Source: Steroidobacteraceae bacterium (lineage in GTDB: Bacteria > Pseudomonadota > Gammaproteobacteria > Steroidobacterales > Steroidobacteraceae). Taken from it: 64,000 nt of DNA. The notes under the pieces were generated by a model. The model ran no database searches, was not told the DNA's origin, and saw only the letters and a program-made list of their open reading frames with translations. Below, in pieces: positions 1 through 8,822 of this stretch. Both the position numbers and the translations under genes were made by a program. Position 1 is the first letter of the stretch; each line of letters begins with the position of its first letter. The DNA is taken from assembly GCA_019187185.1 (NCBI GenBank), contig JABAQU010000004.1, positions 86,072 through 150,071 on the forward strand. Reading direction: 5' to 3'.

Positions 1-2
1 AC

Positions 3-1778
3 GACATCGACTTCTCGGGCGTCGGCGTGCCGGCGACGACGTTCGATGTCGAGCAGATCGAGGTGCTGCGTGGCCCGCAGGGCACGGCCTATGGCGCCAA
101 TGCGCTCGCCGGGCTCGTGAGCGTGCGCACCCGCGATGCGCAGCCCGGGTTCGAGCTGCGGGGCGAAGCGACGGCCGGCGACCATGGCACCGCCGGCGCC
201 GGCGTCGTGATCGGCGGCGCGCCGGACCACGCCGGTCGCCTTGCGCTGCGCCTCGTCGCGCAGCACTACGGCAGCGACGGCTTTCGCAGGAATGCGTTCC
301 TCGGACGCGACGACACGAACGGGTACGACGAGGACACGCTGCGCGCGCGTGCGCGCTGGCGAGCGACCGACACGCTCTATGTCGATGCCACGGCGATGCT
401 CGTCGACATCGACGACGGCTACGACGCGTTCTCGATCGACAATTCACGCGTCACGCAATCCGATCACCCGGGTGTCGACCGGCAGCGCTCGGCGGCGGGT
501 GCCGTGCACGTGAACTGGCGAAGATGGGCGCCCTTCGAGGTGCGCAGCGTGACGACCTGGGCCGATTCGAAGATCACCTACGGCTTCGACGGCGACTGGG
601 GCAACGATGCCGGCTGGGGCGTCTATGCTCCGTACGACTACACGAGCCGCTACGCGCGCCATCGGCGCACCGCGAGCCAGGACCTGCGGCTCGTGTCGGC
701 ACGCACGGTACGGGACTCCGGCCGGCTCGGCTGGATTGCCGGTGCTTACGCGCTCGATCTCGAGGAAGACAACGATCAGCACGACGCAGCGAGCGGCGCC
801 GATTTCCGCGCCCTCGCGAGCCGCTATCGCGCCACGAACCTCGCGCTCTACGGCGAAGTCGACTGGCGCGTGCTCGCGCGGACGGTCCTGTCGCTCGGCG
901 CGCGCGCCGAGCGGCGCGATGCGCGGTATCACGACCTCGAAGCGCTGTCGGGCGAGACGAGCGCATTTGCGCCGATCGACACGATGTGGGGTGGCAACCT
1001 GAGCGTCACCTTCGAGCAGGATGCATTGCGTACCTGGTATGCGACGCTGTCGCGCGGCTACAAGGCGGGCGGCTTCAACATCGGCAGTGCCGTCCCGGCG
1101 GACCGGCGCCAGTTCGATCCCGAATCGTTGTGGAACATCGAGGCCGGGCTCGCGTGGCGCGCCGCGAACGGCCGCTGGGCGTCGCGCACGTCGCTCTTCT
1201 ACATGCGCCGCGAGTCGCAGCAGGTGTCGACGTCGCAGCAGCTCGTGCCCGGCGACCCGCTTTCCTACGTATTCTTCACGGACAATGCCGCACGCGGCCG
1301 CAACTTCGGCCTCGAAGCGAGCGCGCAGTGGGCGTTGTCTTCGCGATTCGATCTCGCCGCGACGCTCGGGCTGCTCGGCAGCGAGTATCTCGGCTATCGC
1401 ACGGGCGATCCCGCGCGCGATGCGGCGCTCGACGGCCGCGACCAGGCCCATGCACCGCGCTACCAGTATTCGCTCGCGCTCCAGTATCGCGATCCGGCGG
1501 GACCCTTCGCACGCGCGGATATCCAGGGAGTCGACGATTTCTATTTCGATACCAGCCACGACCAGCGCTCGAATCCCTATACGGTCGTGAACCTGCGCAT
1601 CGGCTACGCGCGCGCACACTGGTCGGTCGCGGCCTTCGCGCGCAACCTGTTCGACGAGCGCTACGCGATGCGCGGGTTCTACTTCGGAGTCGAGCCGCCG
1701 GACTTTCGCGACCGGCGCTACGTGCAGCTCGCGGATGGCCGGTTGATCGGCGTGACGCTCGATTACCGGTTCAGGTGA
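3..1778 (+). CDS. TonB-dependent outer membrane receptor, N-terminus cut off (probable thiamine receptor)
   Basis: The reading frame is open from the window edge, so the signal peptide, TonB box and first part of the plug are missing. What remains begins inside the plug domain, with the family motif VLRGPQGTAYGANALAGLV, and continues into the 22-strand barrel (for example YATLSRGYKAGGFN and NLFDERYA). It ends in an alternating aromatic strand, LDYRFR, rather than the usual terminal Phe alone. Such receptors bring scarce ligands across the outer membrane using TonB-ExbBD energy. The next three genes are a YkoF-like domain protein, a PnuC-type permease and a small-molecule kinase, so thiamine is the likely ligand. 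Receptor class is certain; ligand is inferred from context only. Confidence 0.9.
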   Translation, partial: DIDFSGVGVPATTFDVEQIEVLRGPQGTAYGANALAGLVSVRTRDAQPGFELRGEATAGDHGTAGAGVVIGGAPDHAGRLALRLVAQHYGSDGFRRNAFLGRDDTNGYDEDTLRARARWRATDTLYVDATAMLVDIDDGYDAFSIDNSRVTQSDHPGVDRQRSAAGAVHVNWRRWAPFEVRSVTTWADSKITYGFDGDWGNDAGWGVYAPYDYTSRYARHRRTASQDLRLVSARTVRDSGRLGWIAGAYALDLEEDNDQHDAASGADFRALASRYRATNLALYGEVDWRVLARTVLSLGARAERRDARYHDLEALSGETSAFAPIDTMWGGNLSVTFEQDALRTWYATLSRGYKAGGFNIGSAVPADRRQFDPESLWNIEAGLAWRAANGRWASRTSLFYMRRESQQVSTSQQLVPGDPLSYVFFTDNAARGRNFGLEASAQWALSSRFDLAATLGLLGSEYLGYRTGDPARDAALDGRDQAHAPRYQYSLALQYRDPAGPFARADIQGVDDFYFDTSHDQRSNPYTVVNLRIGYARAHWSVAAFARNLFDERYAMRGFYFGVEPPDFRDRRYVQLADGRLIGVTLDYRFR

Positions 1779-1789
1779 ATGGAGGGCCC

Positions 1790-2038
1790 ATGGATATCGG
1801 AGTCGAAGTGAGTCTCTATCCGCTCACGGCGGATTTCATCCCGCCGATCGCGGATTTCATCGCCCGTGTCAACCGGCACGCCGGTCTCAAGGTCGTCACG
1901 AACAGCCTGAGCACGCAGATTTTCGGTCCCTACGAGGCGGTGATGCGCGTGTTGCAGGCGGAGATTCGTCCGACGTTCGAGTCGGGCGCGAAGGCCGTCT
2001 TCGTGATGAAGGTGATCGGGCCGTATGCGGGTGGGTAG
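1790..2038 (+). CDS. YkoF/DUF77-like thiamine-binding domain protein
   Basis: A small protein of 82 residues. The start is chosen because GGAGGG lies just upstream of ATG 1790, 11 bases after the receptor stop. The opening VEVSLYPL, the central VTNSLSTQIFGPYEAV and the closing VFVMKVIGPYA match the YkoF / MTH1187 fold, whose founding members bind thiamine or its HMP moiety. It has no signal peptide, so it is probably cytoplasmic. Its place between an outer membrane receptor and a PnuC-like permease suggests a role in binding thiamine during uptake or salvage. Fold assignment is by motif; function is inference. Confidence 0.7.
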   Translation: MDIGVEVSLYPLTADFIPPIADFIARVNRHAGLKVVTNSLSTQIFGPYEAVMRVLQAEIRPTFESGAKAVFVMKVIGPYAGG

Positions 2039-2044
2039 GCACGC

Positions 2045-2656
2045 TTGACACCGTTCGTCGAGCAGCTGCTCGTCGACCTGCGCGCGACCTCGCCGCTCGA
2101 GGGCGCGACGGTGGCGCTCGGGCTCGTCTACGTCGTGCTCGCGGTGCGGCGCAGCCGCTGGTGCTGGGTGTACGGCGGGCTGTCCTCGGCCGGCCTCGCC
2201 TGGCTCGCGGCACAGGCCGCACTGCCCATGCAGGCGGCGCTGCAGGCGTTCTATGTCGCGATGGCGGTGTATGGTTTCGTGCGCTGGAGCGCCGAGCGCG
2301 ACGCGGGCGGACACGTTGTCGTCGGCTGGTGGCCGGCGCGGCGGCACGTCGTCGCATGGATCGCCATCGCGGGGCTGACGCTGATCAGTGCGCAGGCGCT
2401 CGCGCGCCATACGCATGCGGCGCGACCGCTGCTCGATGCCGCCTGCACCTGGGGGAGCCTCTACGCCACGTGGCTCGCCGCGCGCGCGCGCATCGAGAAC
2501 TGGGTCTACTGGATCGCCATCGATGCGGCGCTCGGCGTGCTGTTCGCCTCGCAGGCGCTCGCGCTCGTGGCGCTGCTGTACTTCGTTTATCTCGGCATTG
2601 CAGGCGTCGGGTTCGCGAGCTGGTGGCGGCGCCTGCCGCAGCCGGGCGCGACATGA
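2045..2656 (+). CDS. pnuT: PnuC/PnuT-family inner membrane transporter (probable thiamine permease)
   Basis: A hydrophobic protein of 203 residues with about seven membrane segments. Family marks are the WCWVYGGLSSAG segment, the QAFYVAMAVYGFVRW segment and IENWVYWIAIDA near the end. PnuC homologues pass nicotinamide riboside, riboflavin (PnuX) or thiamine (PnuT) by facilitated diffusion, trapping the substrate by phosphorylation inside. The start appears to be TTG at 2045, six bases after the previous stop; no ATG is available in frame before the first membrane segment. Its stop overlaps the kinase start (ATGA), implying coupled translation. Thiamine specificity rests on the neighbours. Confidence 0.8.
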   Translation: MTPFVEQLLVDLRATSPLEGATVALGLVYVVLAVRRSRWCWVYGGLSSAGLAWLAAQAALPMQAALQAFYVAMAVYGFVRWSAERDAGGHVVVGWWPARRHVVAWIAIAGLTLISAQALARHTHAARPLLDAACTWGSLYATWLAARARIENWVYWIAIDAALGVLFASQALALVALLYFVYLGIAGVGFASWWRRLPQPGAT

Positions 2657-3537
2657 TCGCCGGACCGGGGCGCGACGCGCTGGTGCACGTGCCCGGTGCG
2701 CTCGTGCGCGGCCGCATCGATGCGCACCTCGACACACGGCCGCTGCACGGCGGGCTCACCAACCGCAGCTTTGTCGTCACGACGACGGCGGGGCGCTACG
2801 TCGTGCGCCTCGGGACCGCGTTCGACACACTGCTCGCGATCGACCGCTCGGCCGAAACCGCGGCGCAGCGGCTCGCGGCGGCGGCCGGAATCGCGCCGGC
2901 GATCGAATATGCCGATGCGGCGAGCGGGCTCCTGATCACCCACTATGTCGAGGGGCGCGGCTGGACACCGGCCGACTTCGCTGCGGCTGCCCAGATCGAC
3001 CGGCTCGGCGAACGGCTGCGACAGCTGCACGCGCTCGAGACCGAAGCAGCCGGCGGCCTCGTCGATCTCGATCCCGTCGCCCGTGCACGCGAGTATGTCG
3101 CGCAGATCGTGGCGGCGGCGCCGGACGAGCGCGCGGCGCTCGAGCGCCTGCTGGTGGAGGCGGAGAGGCACCGGGACGAATCCGGTGGCGGGACACGGGC
3201 GCCCTGCCTCGTGCACAGCGACCTGCATGGTTCGAATCTCGTCGATGGCCGGGCGCTGTGGCTGATCGACTGGGAATACGCCGCACTCGCCGACCCGTTG
3301 CACGACGTCGCATCCGTCCTCGCGTACCATCCGCAGGCCGCGCCATTCGCGCCGCGGCTGCTCGCGGCCCTCGGGCTCGCGGCCGAGCCCCGTGCGCTGG
3401 CGGCCGCGCTGTGGCTCTTTCAGCTCCTCGTCCATCTCTGGTACCGCGCGCGCCGCGTGGCGGTCGAGCCGTCGGCGGCCGACCTTGCCGCGGAGCAAGG
3501 CGCCGCACGCGCCCTCGTGCATAATAGAAATCTTTGA
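2653..3537 (+). CDS. APH/choline-kinase-fold phosphotransferase, probable thiamine kinase
   Basis: 294 residues with the aminoglycoside phosphotransferase fold. The N-lobe has RSFVVTTTAGRYVVRLG with the ATP-binding lysine position altered. The catalytic loop is VHSDLHGSNLVDG (Brenner motif) and the metal-binding segment is LIDWEYAALADP. Members include choline, homoserine and thiamine (ThiK) kinases. Overlap with the PnuT-like gene by ATGA fits a trap that phosphorylates the imported vitamin, so thiamine kinase is the best reading. A broader choline or unknown-substrate kinase cannot be excluded from sequence alone. Confidence 0.75.
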   Translation: MIAGPGRDALVHVPGALVRGRIDAHLDTRPLHGGLTNRSFVVTTTAGRYVVRLGTAFDTLLAIDRSAETAAQRLAAAAGIAPAIEYADAASGLLITHYVEGRGWTPADFAAAAQIDRLGERLRQLHALETEAAGGLVDLDPVARAREYVAQIVAAAPDERAALERLLVEAERHRDESGGGTRAPCLVHSDLHGSNLVDGRALWLIDWEYAALADPLHDVASVLAYHPQAAPFAPRLLAALGLAAEPRALAAALWLFQLLVHLWYRARRVAVEPSAADLAAEQGAARALVHNRNL

Positions 3538-3552
3538 CCGAGGGGAGTGTGG

Positions 3553-3867
3553 ATGGCAGTGTTGAAGGTCGTCGACCGTGACGGGATCGAGCACGAGGTC
3601 GAGGCGCAGCCGGGGCTCAAGGTGATGGAAGTCCTGCGTGAACTCGAGTATGGCGTCGCGGCCATCTGCGGCGGCATGTGCTCGTGCGCCACCTGCCACG
3701 TCTACGTGGACCCCGAGTGGGCCGGCAAGCTGCCGGCGCCGATGTCGGACGAGAAGGACCTGCTGTCCGAACTCACCCATTTCGAGGGGCGTTCGCGCCT
3801 CTCGTGCCAGATGGACTTCACACCTGCGCTGGACGGCCTCAAGGTCACCATCGCACCCGACGAATGA
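3553..3867 (+). CDS. Adrenodoxin/putidaredoxin-type [2Fe-2S] ferredoxin
   Basis: 104 residues. The cluster ligands are in ICGGMCSCATCHVYV (the C-x5-C-x2-C pattern, with one extra Cys inside it) and a fourth Cys in RLSCQM, as in adrenodoxin, putidaredoxin and terpredoxin. Such ferredoxins pass single electrons from a FAD reductase to cytochrome P450s or hydroxylases; neither partner is in this window. ATG 3553 is chosen over the in-frame GTG at 3547 because AGGGGAG at 3541-3547 then sits at normal Shine-Dalgarno distance. It lies close to the crotonase gene downstream (7 bases) and may be cotranscribed with it. Confidence 0.93.
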   Translation: MAVLKVVDRDGIEHEVEAQPGLKVMEVLRELEYGVAAICGGMCSCATCHVYVDPEWAGKLPAPMSDEKDLLSELTHFEGRSRLSCQMDFTPALDGLKVTIAPDE

Positions 3868-3874
3868 GGATGCC

Positions 3875-4654
3875 ATGACCGAAACCGTGCTCGTCGAAGT
3901 CAGCGACCATGTCGCTGTCGTCACTCTCAACCGGCCCGATACCGCCAACACGCTCGATCTCGCAATGGGACGCGACCTCCTGGCGGCGGCACTGCGCTGC
4001 GAGGCCGATCCGGCCGTGCGCGCGGTCGTGTTGACGGGCGCCGGCAAGGCGTTCTGCTTCGGCGGCGACCTGCGCGGCATGATCGCGGGCGGGATGCCGG
4101 CCGAGCCGTACCTGAAGGAACTGACGACCCACCTGCATGCCGCGGTCGCACGCTTCATGCGCATGGACGCACCCGTCGTGGTGGCGGTGAACGGCACCGC
4201 GGCCGGCGCGGGAGTCGGGCTCGTCGCGATGGCCGACCTCGCGATCCTCGCGGAGGGCGCGAAGATCTCGCTGGCCTATACAGGTGTCGGCCTCACGCCG
4301 GACGGCGGCACTTCGTTCCTGCTGCCGCGCACGGTCGGCGCAAAGCGCGCGATGGAACTGATCCTGACCAATCGTGCACTGAGCGCGGCCGAAGCGCTCG
4401 ACTGGGGCCTCGTGAACCAGGTCGTGCCCGATGCGGAAGTGTTCACAAGGGCGCGCGAGCTTGCGCGCAAGCTCGCAGCCGGGCCGCGCGGCGCCTTCGG
4501 CAAGGCGAAGCGGCTGCATGCGGCGGCGCTCGGCGCGCTCGAGACGCAGATGAGCCTCGAGAGCGAGTCGATTGCCGCACAGGCCGCGGGTGCGGAGGGG
4601 CGCGAAGGCATCTCGGCGTTCCTCGAGAAGCGCAAACCCCAGTTTCCGAAGTAG
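3875..4654 (+). CDS. Enoyl-CoA hydratase/isomerase family protein, PaaG-like
   Basis: 259-residue crotonase. The oxyanion-hole segments are KAFCFGGDLRGM and VNGTAAGAGVGLV. The second half has GVGLTPDGGTSFLLPR, where the hydratase glutamate is replaced by the Asp seen in PaaG-type isomerases (2-(1,2-epoxyphenyl)acetyl-CoA isomerase). This favours double-bond isomerisation or a related reaction over simple hydration. No other phenylacetate genes are nearby, so the substrate is unknown. It begins seven bases after the ferredoxin stop. Confidence 0.85.
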   Translation: MTETVLVEVSDHVAVVTLNRPDTANTLDLAMGRDLLAAALRCEADPAVRAVVLTGAGKAFCFGGDLRGMIAGGMPAEPYLKELTTHLHAAVARFMRMDAPVVVAVNGTAAGAGVGLVAMADLAILAEGAKISLAYTGVGLTPDGGTSFLLPRTVGAKRAMELILTNRALSAAEALDWGLVNQVVPDAEVFTRARELARKLAAGPRGAFGKAKRLHAAALGALETQMSLESESIAAQAAGAEGREGISAFLEKRKPQFPK

Positions 4655-4691
4655 GTTGTTGTTGCGGGCGCGCCGCCGGCGTGTGTAACCG

Positions 4692-5138
4692 ATGAAGATC
4701 GCCTATCTGCTGGTCCTGCTGCTCGGTGGGGGCATCGCGCTCGCCCGCATCTGGATGAGCATCAAGAAAGCCCGCGACCGGCCCGCCCACAGCTGGGATG
4801 CGAAGCTGATCGAAAAGCTGCGGGCGGAGGGCTCGGATCCCTTCCAGCCGCACGACGTCGTGTTCTTCTTCGGCCTGCCGAGCGAAGAGGCGGCGCGGCG
4901 GGTCGTGGAGCGGCTCGTGCGCGACGGCTACGAGGCCGAGTACAAGCACGTGCCGGACCAGTCGGAGCTGTGCTACGCGGTCCATGCACAGCGCTCCATC
5001 CGCCTCTCGGTGTCCGACATGCAGGCGACGAGCCGCAGGTTCAACGCGATGGCGGACGAGTTCCACGGCCGCTACGACGGTTGGGCCGCGGCCCACAACA
5101 AGCGCCCGGGGCCGCAGGAGCCGGCGAGCCGCGAGTAG
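4692..5138 (+). CDS. Membrane-anchored RraB-like (RNase E regulator B domain) protein
   Basis: 148 residues. Residues about 4-22 are a hydrophobic N-terminal segment (LLVLLLGGGIALARIWM). The rest resembles the RraB domain: LRAEGSDPFQPHDVVFFF, then EEAARRVVERLVRDGY, and the closing RYDGW typical of that family. RraB in E. coli is a soluble inhibitor of RNase E; an N-terminal anchor is unusual for it. The resemblance is by motif and order only, so the regulatory function is tentative. No obvious operon partner; the next gene is convergent. Confidence 0.6.
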   Translation: MKIAYLLVLLLGGGIALARIWMSIKKARDRPAHSWDAKLIEKLRAEGSDPFQPHDVVFFFGLPSEEAARRVVERLVRDGYEAEYKHVPDQSELCYAVHAQRSIRLSVSDMQATSRRFNAMADEFHGRYDGWAAAHNKRPGPQEPASRE

Positions 5139-5139
5139 C

Positions 5140-5161
5140 GGCGGCGGCTTGCGCCGCCGCC
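5140..5161. terminator. Possible bidirectional terminator hairpin
   Basis: A perfect 9-bp stem, GGCGGCGGC / GCCGCCGCC, with a four-base loop TTGC, in the 40-base gap between the convergent RraB-like gene and the TonB receptor gene. There is no clear T-tract, so it may only be an mRNA-stabilising hairpin. Confidence 0.35.
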
Positions 5162-5178
5162 GCCACCGCTTCCCCCCG

Positions 5179-7821
5179 TCAAAACGTGTAGACGGCCTTG
5201 AAGTTCCAGAACCGGCCGCGCGGGTTGTGCACGTTCTGCACGTACCCGTAGAGGTCGGCGTCGCCGTCGCCGATCGCGAACGGCGGCTTTTCGTCGAGTG
5301 CGTTGTCGACGCCGAGCACCAGCTTCAGGTGATCGAACGCGGTGTAGCGCGCCTGCAGGTTCAGTGTCGTGAACGAGCCCACGTCGCGCGTCTTCACGGT
5401 GTCGTAGTCGAGGACGCCGTCGAAGTCGGCGTCCGGCGCGTCCTGGAAGGGTCCGATGTAGTTGAGCGCCGCGTAGACGCCCCAGCGCTCGTTGCTCCAG
5501 TCGCCCGACAGCGTCGCGCGATCCTCCGGGTACTCGTATTCCCCCTCGAGCGGCCGCGTCACGAACGCCGTGCCGGCGAGATTCAGCTCGACCTTCTCGA
5601 ACTTCAGGAGGTGCGTGTAGATGAGTCCCGTGGAAAGCGTGCCACCGGCGAGGTCGAAGCGGAACGAACCGCTGAAGTCGAGCCCGCTCGCCGTCTGTTC
5701 GCCGATGTTCTGGAAGCCGCTGTTGATCGACTGCAGCGTGCCGAGCGTCTGGCCCGGCAGCGGCGCGCTGCGCACGCACACCGTGCTCGACTGCGTGCCG
5801 CAATACGTCTGGTAGATGAAGCCGAACGGCGCCTCCTCGATCTTGTGCTTCTGCTTGATATCCCAGTAGTCGAGCGAGAGCTCGGCCGACGGGGTCGGTT
5901 TCCACGCGACGCCGATGTTGTACGACTCTGATTCCTCGGCATCGAGATCCGGATTGCCGGAGAAGATGATGTTGTAATCGAGCGGAATGCAGGCGCCCGG
6001 CACTCCGGCTGCACAGCCGTACGTGTCGACGAAGAACTGCGATTCCTGCGACGGCCCGAGGCCGATCTGCGCGAGCGAGGGCGCGCGGAAGCCCGTGCCC
6101 CAGGACGCGCGGAAGGCGAGCGAGTCGATCGGGGCCCAGCGCACGGCGATCTTCGGGTTGGTCGTGTCGCCGAAGTCGCTGTAGTCGTCGAAGCGGCCGG
6201 CGAGCGACAGTTCGAGTCCCGTGTAGAGCGGCACCGCGAGTTCGACGTACGCGGCCCAGCTGTCACGCGACCCTGCAGCGCTCACCGCCTCGGTGCCGAA
6301 AATGAGGCCGCGCTGGAACTGGTCGTCCGGCACGTCGCTGATGCTTTCGTCGCGGTACTCGATGCCGGCGGCCATGCGGACCTTGCCGGCCGGCATGTCG
6401 AACAGTTCGCCGGTGAGCTGGCCGTCGTACATCGTCAGCTCGGACTTGCCGCGGCGGACGAGATTGGTCGTGATCGCATCGATCACCGACGCAGGATTCT
6501 GCACCCCGCCGAACGGATTGTATCGGCCCGCATTGATTTCCTGCTGCAGGAAGTCCGTGCGCACCCAGCCCATGGACTTGTCGCCCGACTGCTCGGACTT
6601 GCTGCGGGCGCGCTGCGCGGACACTTCCCAGTCCCAGCCCGCGCCGAACTTGCCACGCAGGCCCGCGACGGCCCGCAGATTGTCGGTCTCGATGTCCCAC
6701 TGGCGGGGACCCGCATCGACTGTCCGGTAGCGTCCGAGGAGGATCGTCGTCGCACCCGGGAACGGGTTGTTCGGATGCGTGACCGGCACGGAGAGATTGG
6801 CCGATTCGTCGAGGGGCGTCGGCGCGCCCTGCGCGAACGAGTTGTTGTGCTGCACGCCGATTTCCGTGAAGAACTCGACGCCGCCGCCGAGTGCCTGGTG
6901 GCCGAGCAGCATGAGGCCCGTGCGTTCAGCCTTCGGGATCAGGAGGTTCCACGGACCGTAGTCGTAGAGACACGTCTGGCCCGCCGTGCTGGCCGGTGGG
7001 CAGGCCGGGTCGATGGTCGTCACGCCGTCGACGACGAAGCGTCCGGGATAGCCGCGCGACGAACGGAAGTCCTGGCCGCCGCGGGCGGTCTGGTCGGCGG
7101 TGCCGAGCGAACCGCGGTCCTTGTTGTAGAGGGTCGTGTTCTTGAAGTAATCGAAGATCAGCGTGAGGTTCGAGTCGTCGTCTCCGATGCCCCAGATCGC
7201 CGAGGCGGTCGACTCGTCATAGGGGCCGCTCGTGACGCTGCCGTAGCCGCCCGAGACCTCGAGGCCCTGGTAGTCCTTGCGCAGGATGATGTTGATCACG
7301 CCTGCGACCGCATCGGAGCCGTAGATCGCCGAGGCGCCGTCCTTCAGCACCTCGATGCGCTCGATCGCCGCCACGGGGATCGAGTTGATGTCGACGAAGT
7401 TCGTCGTGATGTTCTCGGCGAACGAACTGATCCCGACACGCCGGCCGTTCACCAGCACGAGCGTCGCGTCGGCGCCGAGGCCGCGCAGGCTGATCGAGGC
7501 CGCGCCGTTCGCGGTCGAGTCCTGGTTGTTGCCGCGGGTCGAGAAGGCGCCGGCGCCGTTCGCGGGCAGCTTTTCCATCAATTGCTGCAGGTTGCTGTAA
7601 CCGGAGTTCTCGATGTCCTCGCGGCTCACCGTAGTGACGGGCGAGGGGTTCTCGAAATCCGAACCGCGTGCGATGCGCGAACCGGTGACGACGACTTCTT
7701 CTTCGCCGCCGCCCTGTGCGTAGCCCGCGGTGGCTGTCGCAACCGCCACGAGCGCCATGAGGCCGCCGCGCGCGATCGCCCGCGCGCGAGCGCGTGAGTA
7801 GTTGGTACTCATCCTTGACAT
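5179..7821 (-). CDS. TonB-dependent outer membrane receptor, full length
   Basis: About 880 residues. A signal peptide ending near TATAGYAQ is followed by a TonB box-like EEEVVVTGSRI. The plug domain carries TTVSREDIENSGYSNLQQLM, IERIEVLKDGASAIYGSDA and VAGVINIILRK. The long barrel ends in the C-terminal Phe (AVYTF) needed for assembly. It belongs to the large oar-like receptors common in Xanthomonadales, Caulobacterales and Sphingomonadales, many of them for sugars or peptides; the ligand here is unknown, with no transporter next to it. Two in-frame ATGs, at 7821 and 7812, share one ribosome-binding region; AGGGGAG is only one base from the first, so 7812 may be the true start. Confidence 0.93.
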   Translation of the reverse strand: MSRMSTNYSRARARAIARGGLMALVAVATATAGYAQGGGEEEVVVTGSRIARGSDFENPSPVTTVSREDIENSGYSNLQQLMEKLPANGAGAFSTRGNNQDSTANGAASISLRGLGADATLVLVNGRRVGISSFAENITTNFVDINSIPVAAIERIEVLKDGASAIYGSDAVAGVINIILRKDYQGLEVSGGYGSVTSGPYDESTASAIWGIGDDDSNLTLIFDYFKNTTLYNKDRGSLGTADQTARGGQDFRSSRGYPGRFVVDGVTTIDPACPPASTAGQTCLYDYGPWNLLIPKAERTGLMLLGHQALGGGVEFFTEIGVQHNNSFAQGAPTPLDESANLSVPVTHPNNPFPGATTILLGRYRTVDAGPRQWDIETDNLRAVAGLRGKFGAGWDWEVSAQRARSKSEQSGDKSMGWVRTDFLQQEINAGRYNPFGGVQNPASVIDAITTNLVRRGKSELTMYDGQLTGELFDMPAGKVRMAAGIEYRDESISDVPDDQFQRGLIFGTEAVSAAGSRDSWAAYVELAVPLYTGLELSLAGRFDDYSDFGDTTNPKIAVRWAPIDSLAFRASWGTGFRAPSLAQIGLGPSQESQFFVDTYGCAAGVPGACIPLDYNIIFSGNPDLDAEESESYNIGVAWKPTPSAELSLDYWDIKQKHKIEEAPFGFIYQTYCGTQSSTVCVRSAPLPGQTLGTLQSINSGFQNIGEQTASGLDFSGSFRFDLAGGTLSTGLIYTHLLKFEKVELNLAGTAFVTRPLEGEYEYPEDRATLSGDWSNERWGVYAALNYIGPFQDAPDADFDGVLDYDTVKTRDVGSFTTLNLQARYTAFDHLKLVLGVDNALDEKPPFAIGDGDADLYGYVQNVHNPRGRFWNFKAVYTF

Positions 7822-7839
7822 GCTCCCCTGTATGTTATG

Positions 7840-7894
7840 TGCCCCACTTGTGGGGGCATCGCAACATCTTCTGCTTACTTATTGTGGCTGTCAA
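7840..7894 (-). promoter_or_regulatory. Candidate promoter and leader inverted repeat of the TonB receptor gene
   Basis: Read on the minus strand, a perfect TTGACA lies at 7894-7889 with a weak GAAGAT 17 bases on. Closer to the gene, 7840-7858 forms an inverted repeat (TGCCCCAC, TT, GTGGGGGCA, one bulged base). It ends about 20 bases before the start codon. It could be a leader hairpin or a protein site. Confidence 0.35.
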
Positions 7895-8025
7895 AGGGCA
7901 GTGAGTAGCGCCTTTGAGGGGCAATGGGCCCGGACTCGGCCCCGAGTTTGTGGCGAAAATACGTCAGTCCTGGCGCGAGCAGGCACCGCACACGGGTCCG
8001 GTGCATTCCGCCGCGATCCCGACGC

Positions 8026-8778
8026 TCACCTCGTCGCCGATGCCTGGCGCTTGACGGCCTCGGCCGCGGCAGCGATCGCGGCGGCGTCGCCGAGGTAGCG
8101 GCTCGATGTCGGGCGCAGGGCGTCGTCGAGTTCGTACACGCGCGGCACACCGGTCGGGATATTGAGTTCGACGATGTCCGCCTCCGACACGTTCTCGAGC
8201 ATCTTGACCATGGCGCGGAGGCTGTTGCCATGCGCGACGACGGCGACGCTCCGCCCCGAGCGCAGCGCCGGTGCGATGCGCTCGTTCCAGTACGGCAGCA
8301 CGCGCGCGAGTGTGTCTTTCAGCGATTCGGTCGCAGGCAGCAGGGCAGGGTCGACTTCCGCGTAGCGCGGATCGAAGCGCGGGTGGCGCTTGTCGTCGGG
8401 CGCGAGCGGCGGCGGGGGGATGTCGTAACTGCGGCGCCAGATCTTCACTTGCGCCTCGCCGTGGCGCTCGACGGTCTGCGCCTTGTCGAGCCCCTGCAGC
8501 GCGCCATAGTGCCGCTCGTTCAGCCGCCAGCTGCGCTCGACGGGGATCCACATGCGATCCGTCTCGTCGAGCACGCACCACAGCGTGCGTATCGCGCGCT
8601 TCAGCACCGAGGTGAACGCGAGGTCGATCTCGATGCCCGCGCGCCGGATCTCGATGCCGGCCTGCTTCGCCTCCGCACGGCCCTGTTCGGTGAGATCCAC
8701 GTCGGTCCAGCCGGTGAACAGGTTCTCGAGGTTCCAGGTGCTCTGGCCATGACGAATGAGGACGAGATTACCGGGCAT
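8026..8778 (-). CDS. gpmA: 2,3-bisphosphoglycerate-dependent phosphoglycerate mutase
   Basis: 250 residues, the same length as E. coli GpmA. It interconverts 3- and 2-phosphoglycerate in glycolysis and gluconeogenesis. The catalytic phosphohistidine is in [12 protein letters not shown] (His10). The other active-site segments are [11 protein letters not shown] and [16 protein letters not shown] 8778 is used because GGAG lies six bases before it; the upstream in-frame TTG overlaps that site. Monocistronic by context: about 180 bases separate it from the glycosyltransferase end and from the receptor promoter region. Confidence 0.97.
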   Translation of the reverse strand: MPGNLVLIRHGQSTWNLENLFTGWTDVDLTEQGRAEAKQAGIEIRRAGIEIDLAFTSVLKRAIRTLWCVLDETDRMWIPVERSWRLNERHYGALQGLDKAQTVERHGEAQVKIWRRSYDIPPPPLAPDDKRHPRFDPRYAEVDPALLPATESLKDTLARVLPYWNERIAPALRSGRSVAVVAHGNSLRAMVKMLENVSEADIVELNIPTGVPRVYELDDALRPTSSRYLGDAAAIAAAAEAVKRQASATR

Positions 8779-8822
8779 GCAGGACTCCAAGGGTCGAACA
8801 GATGATCTGGCTGACCGCCATA

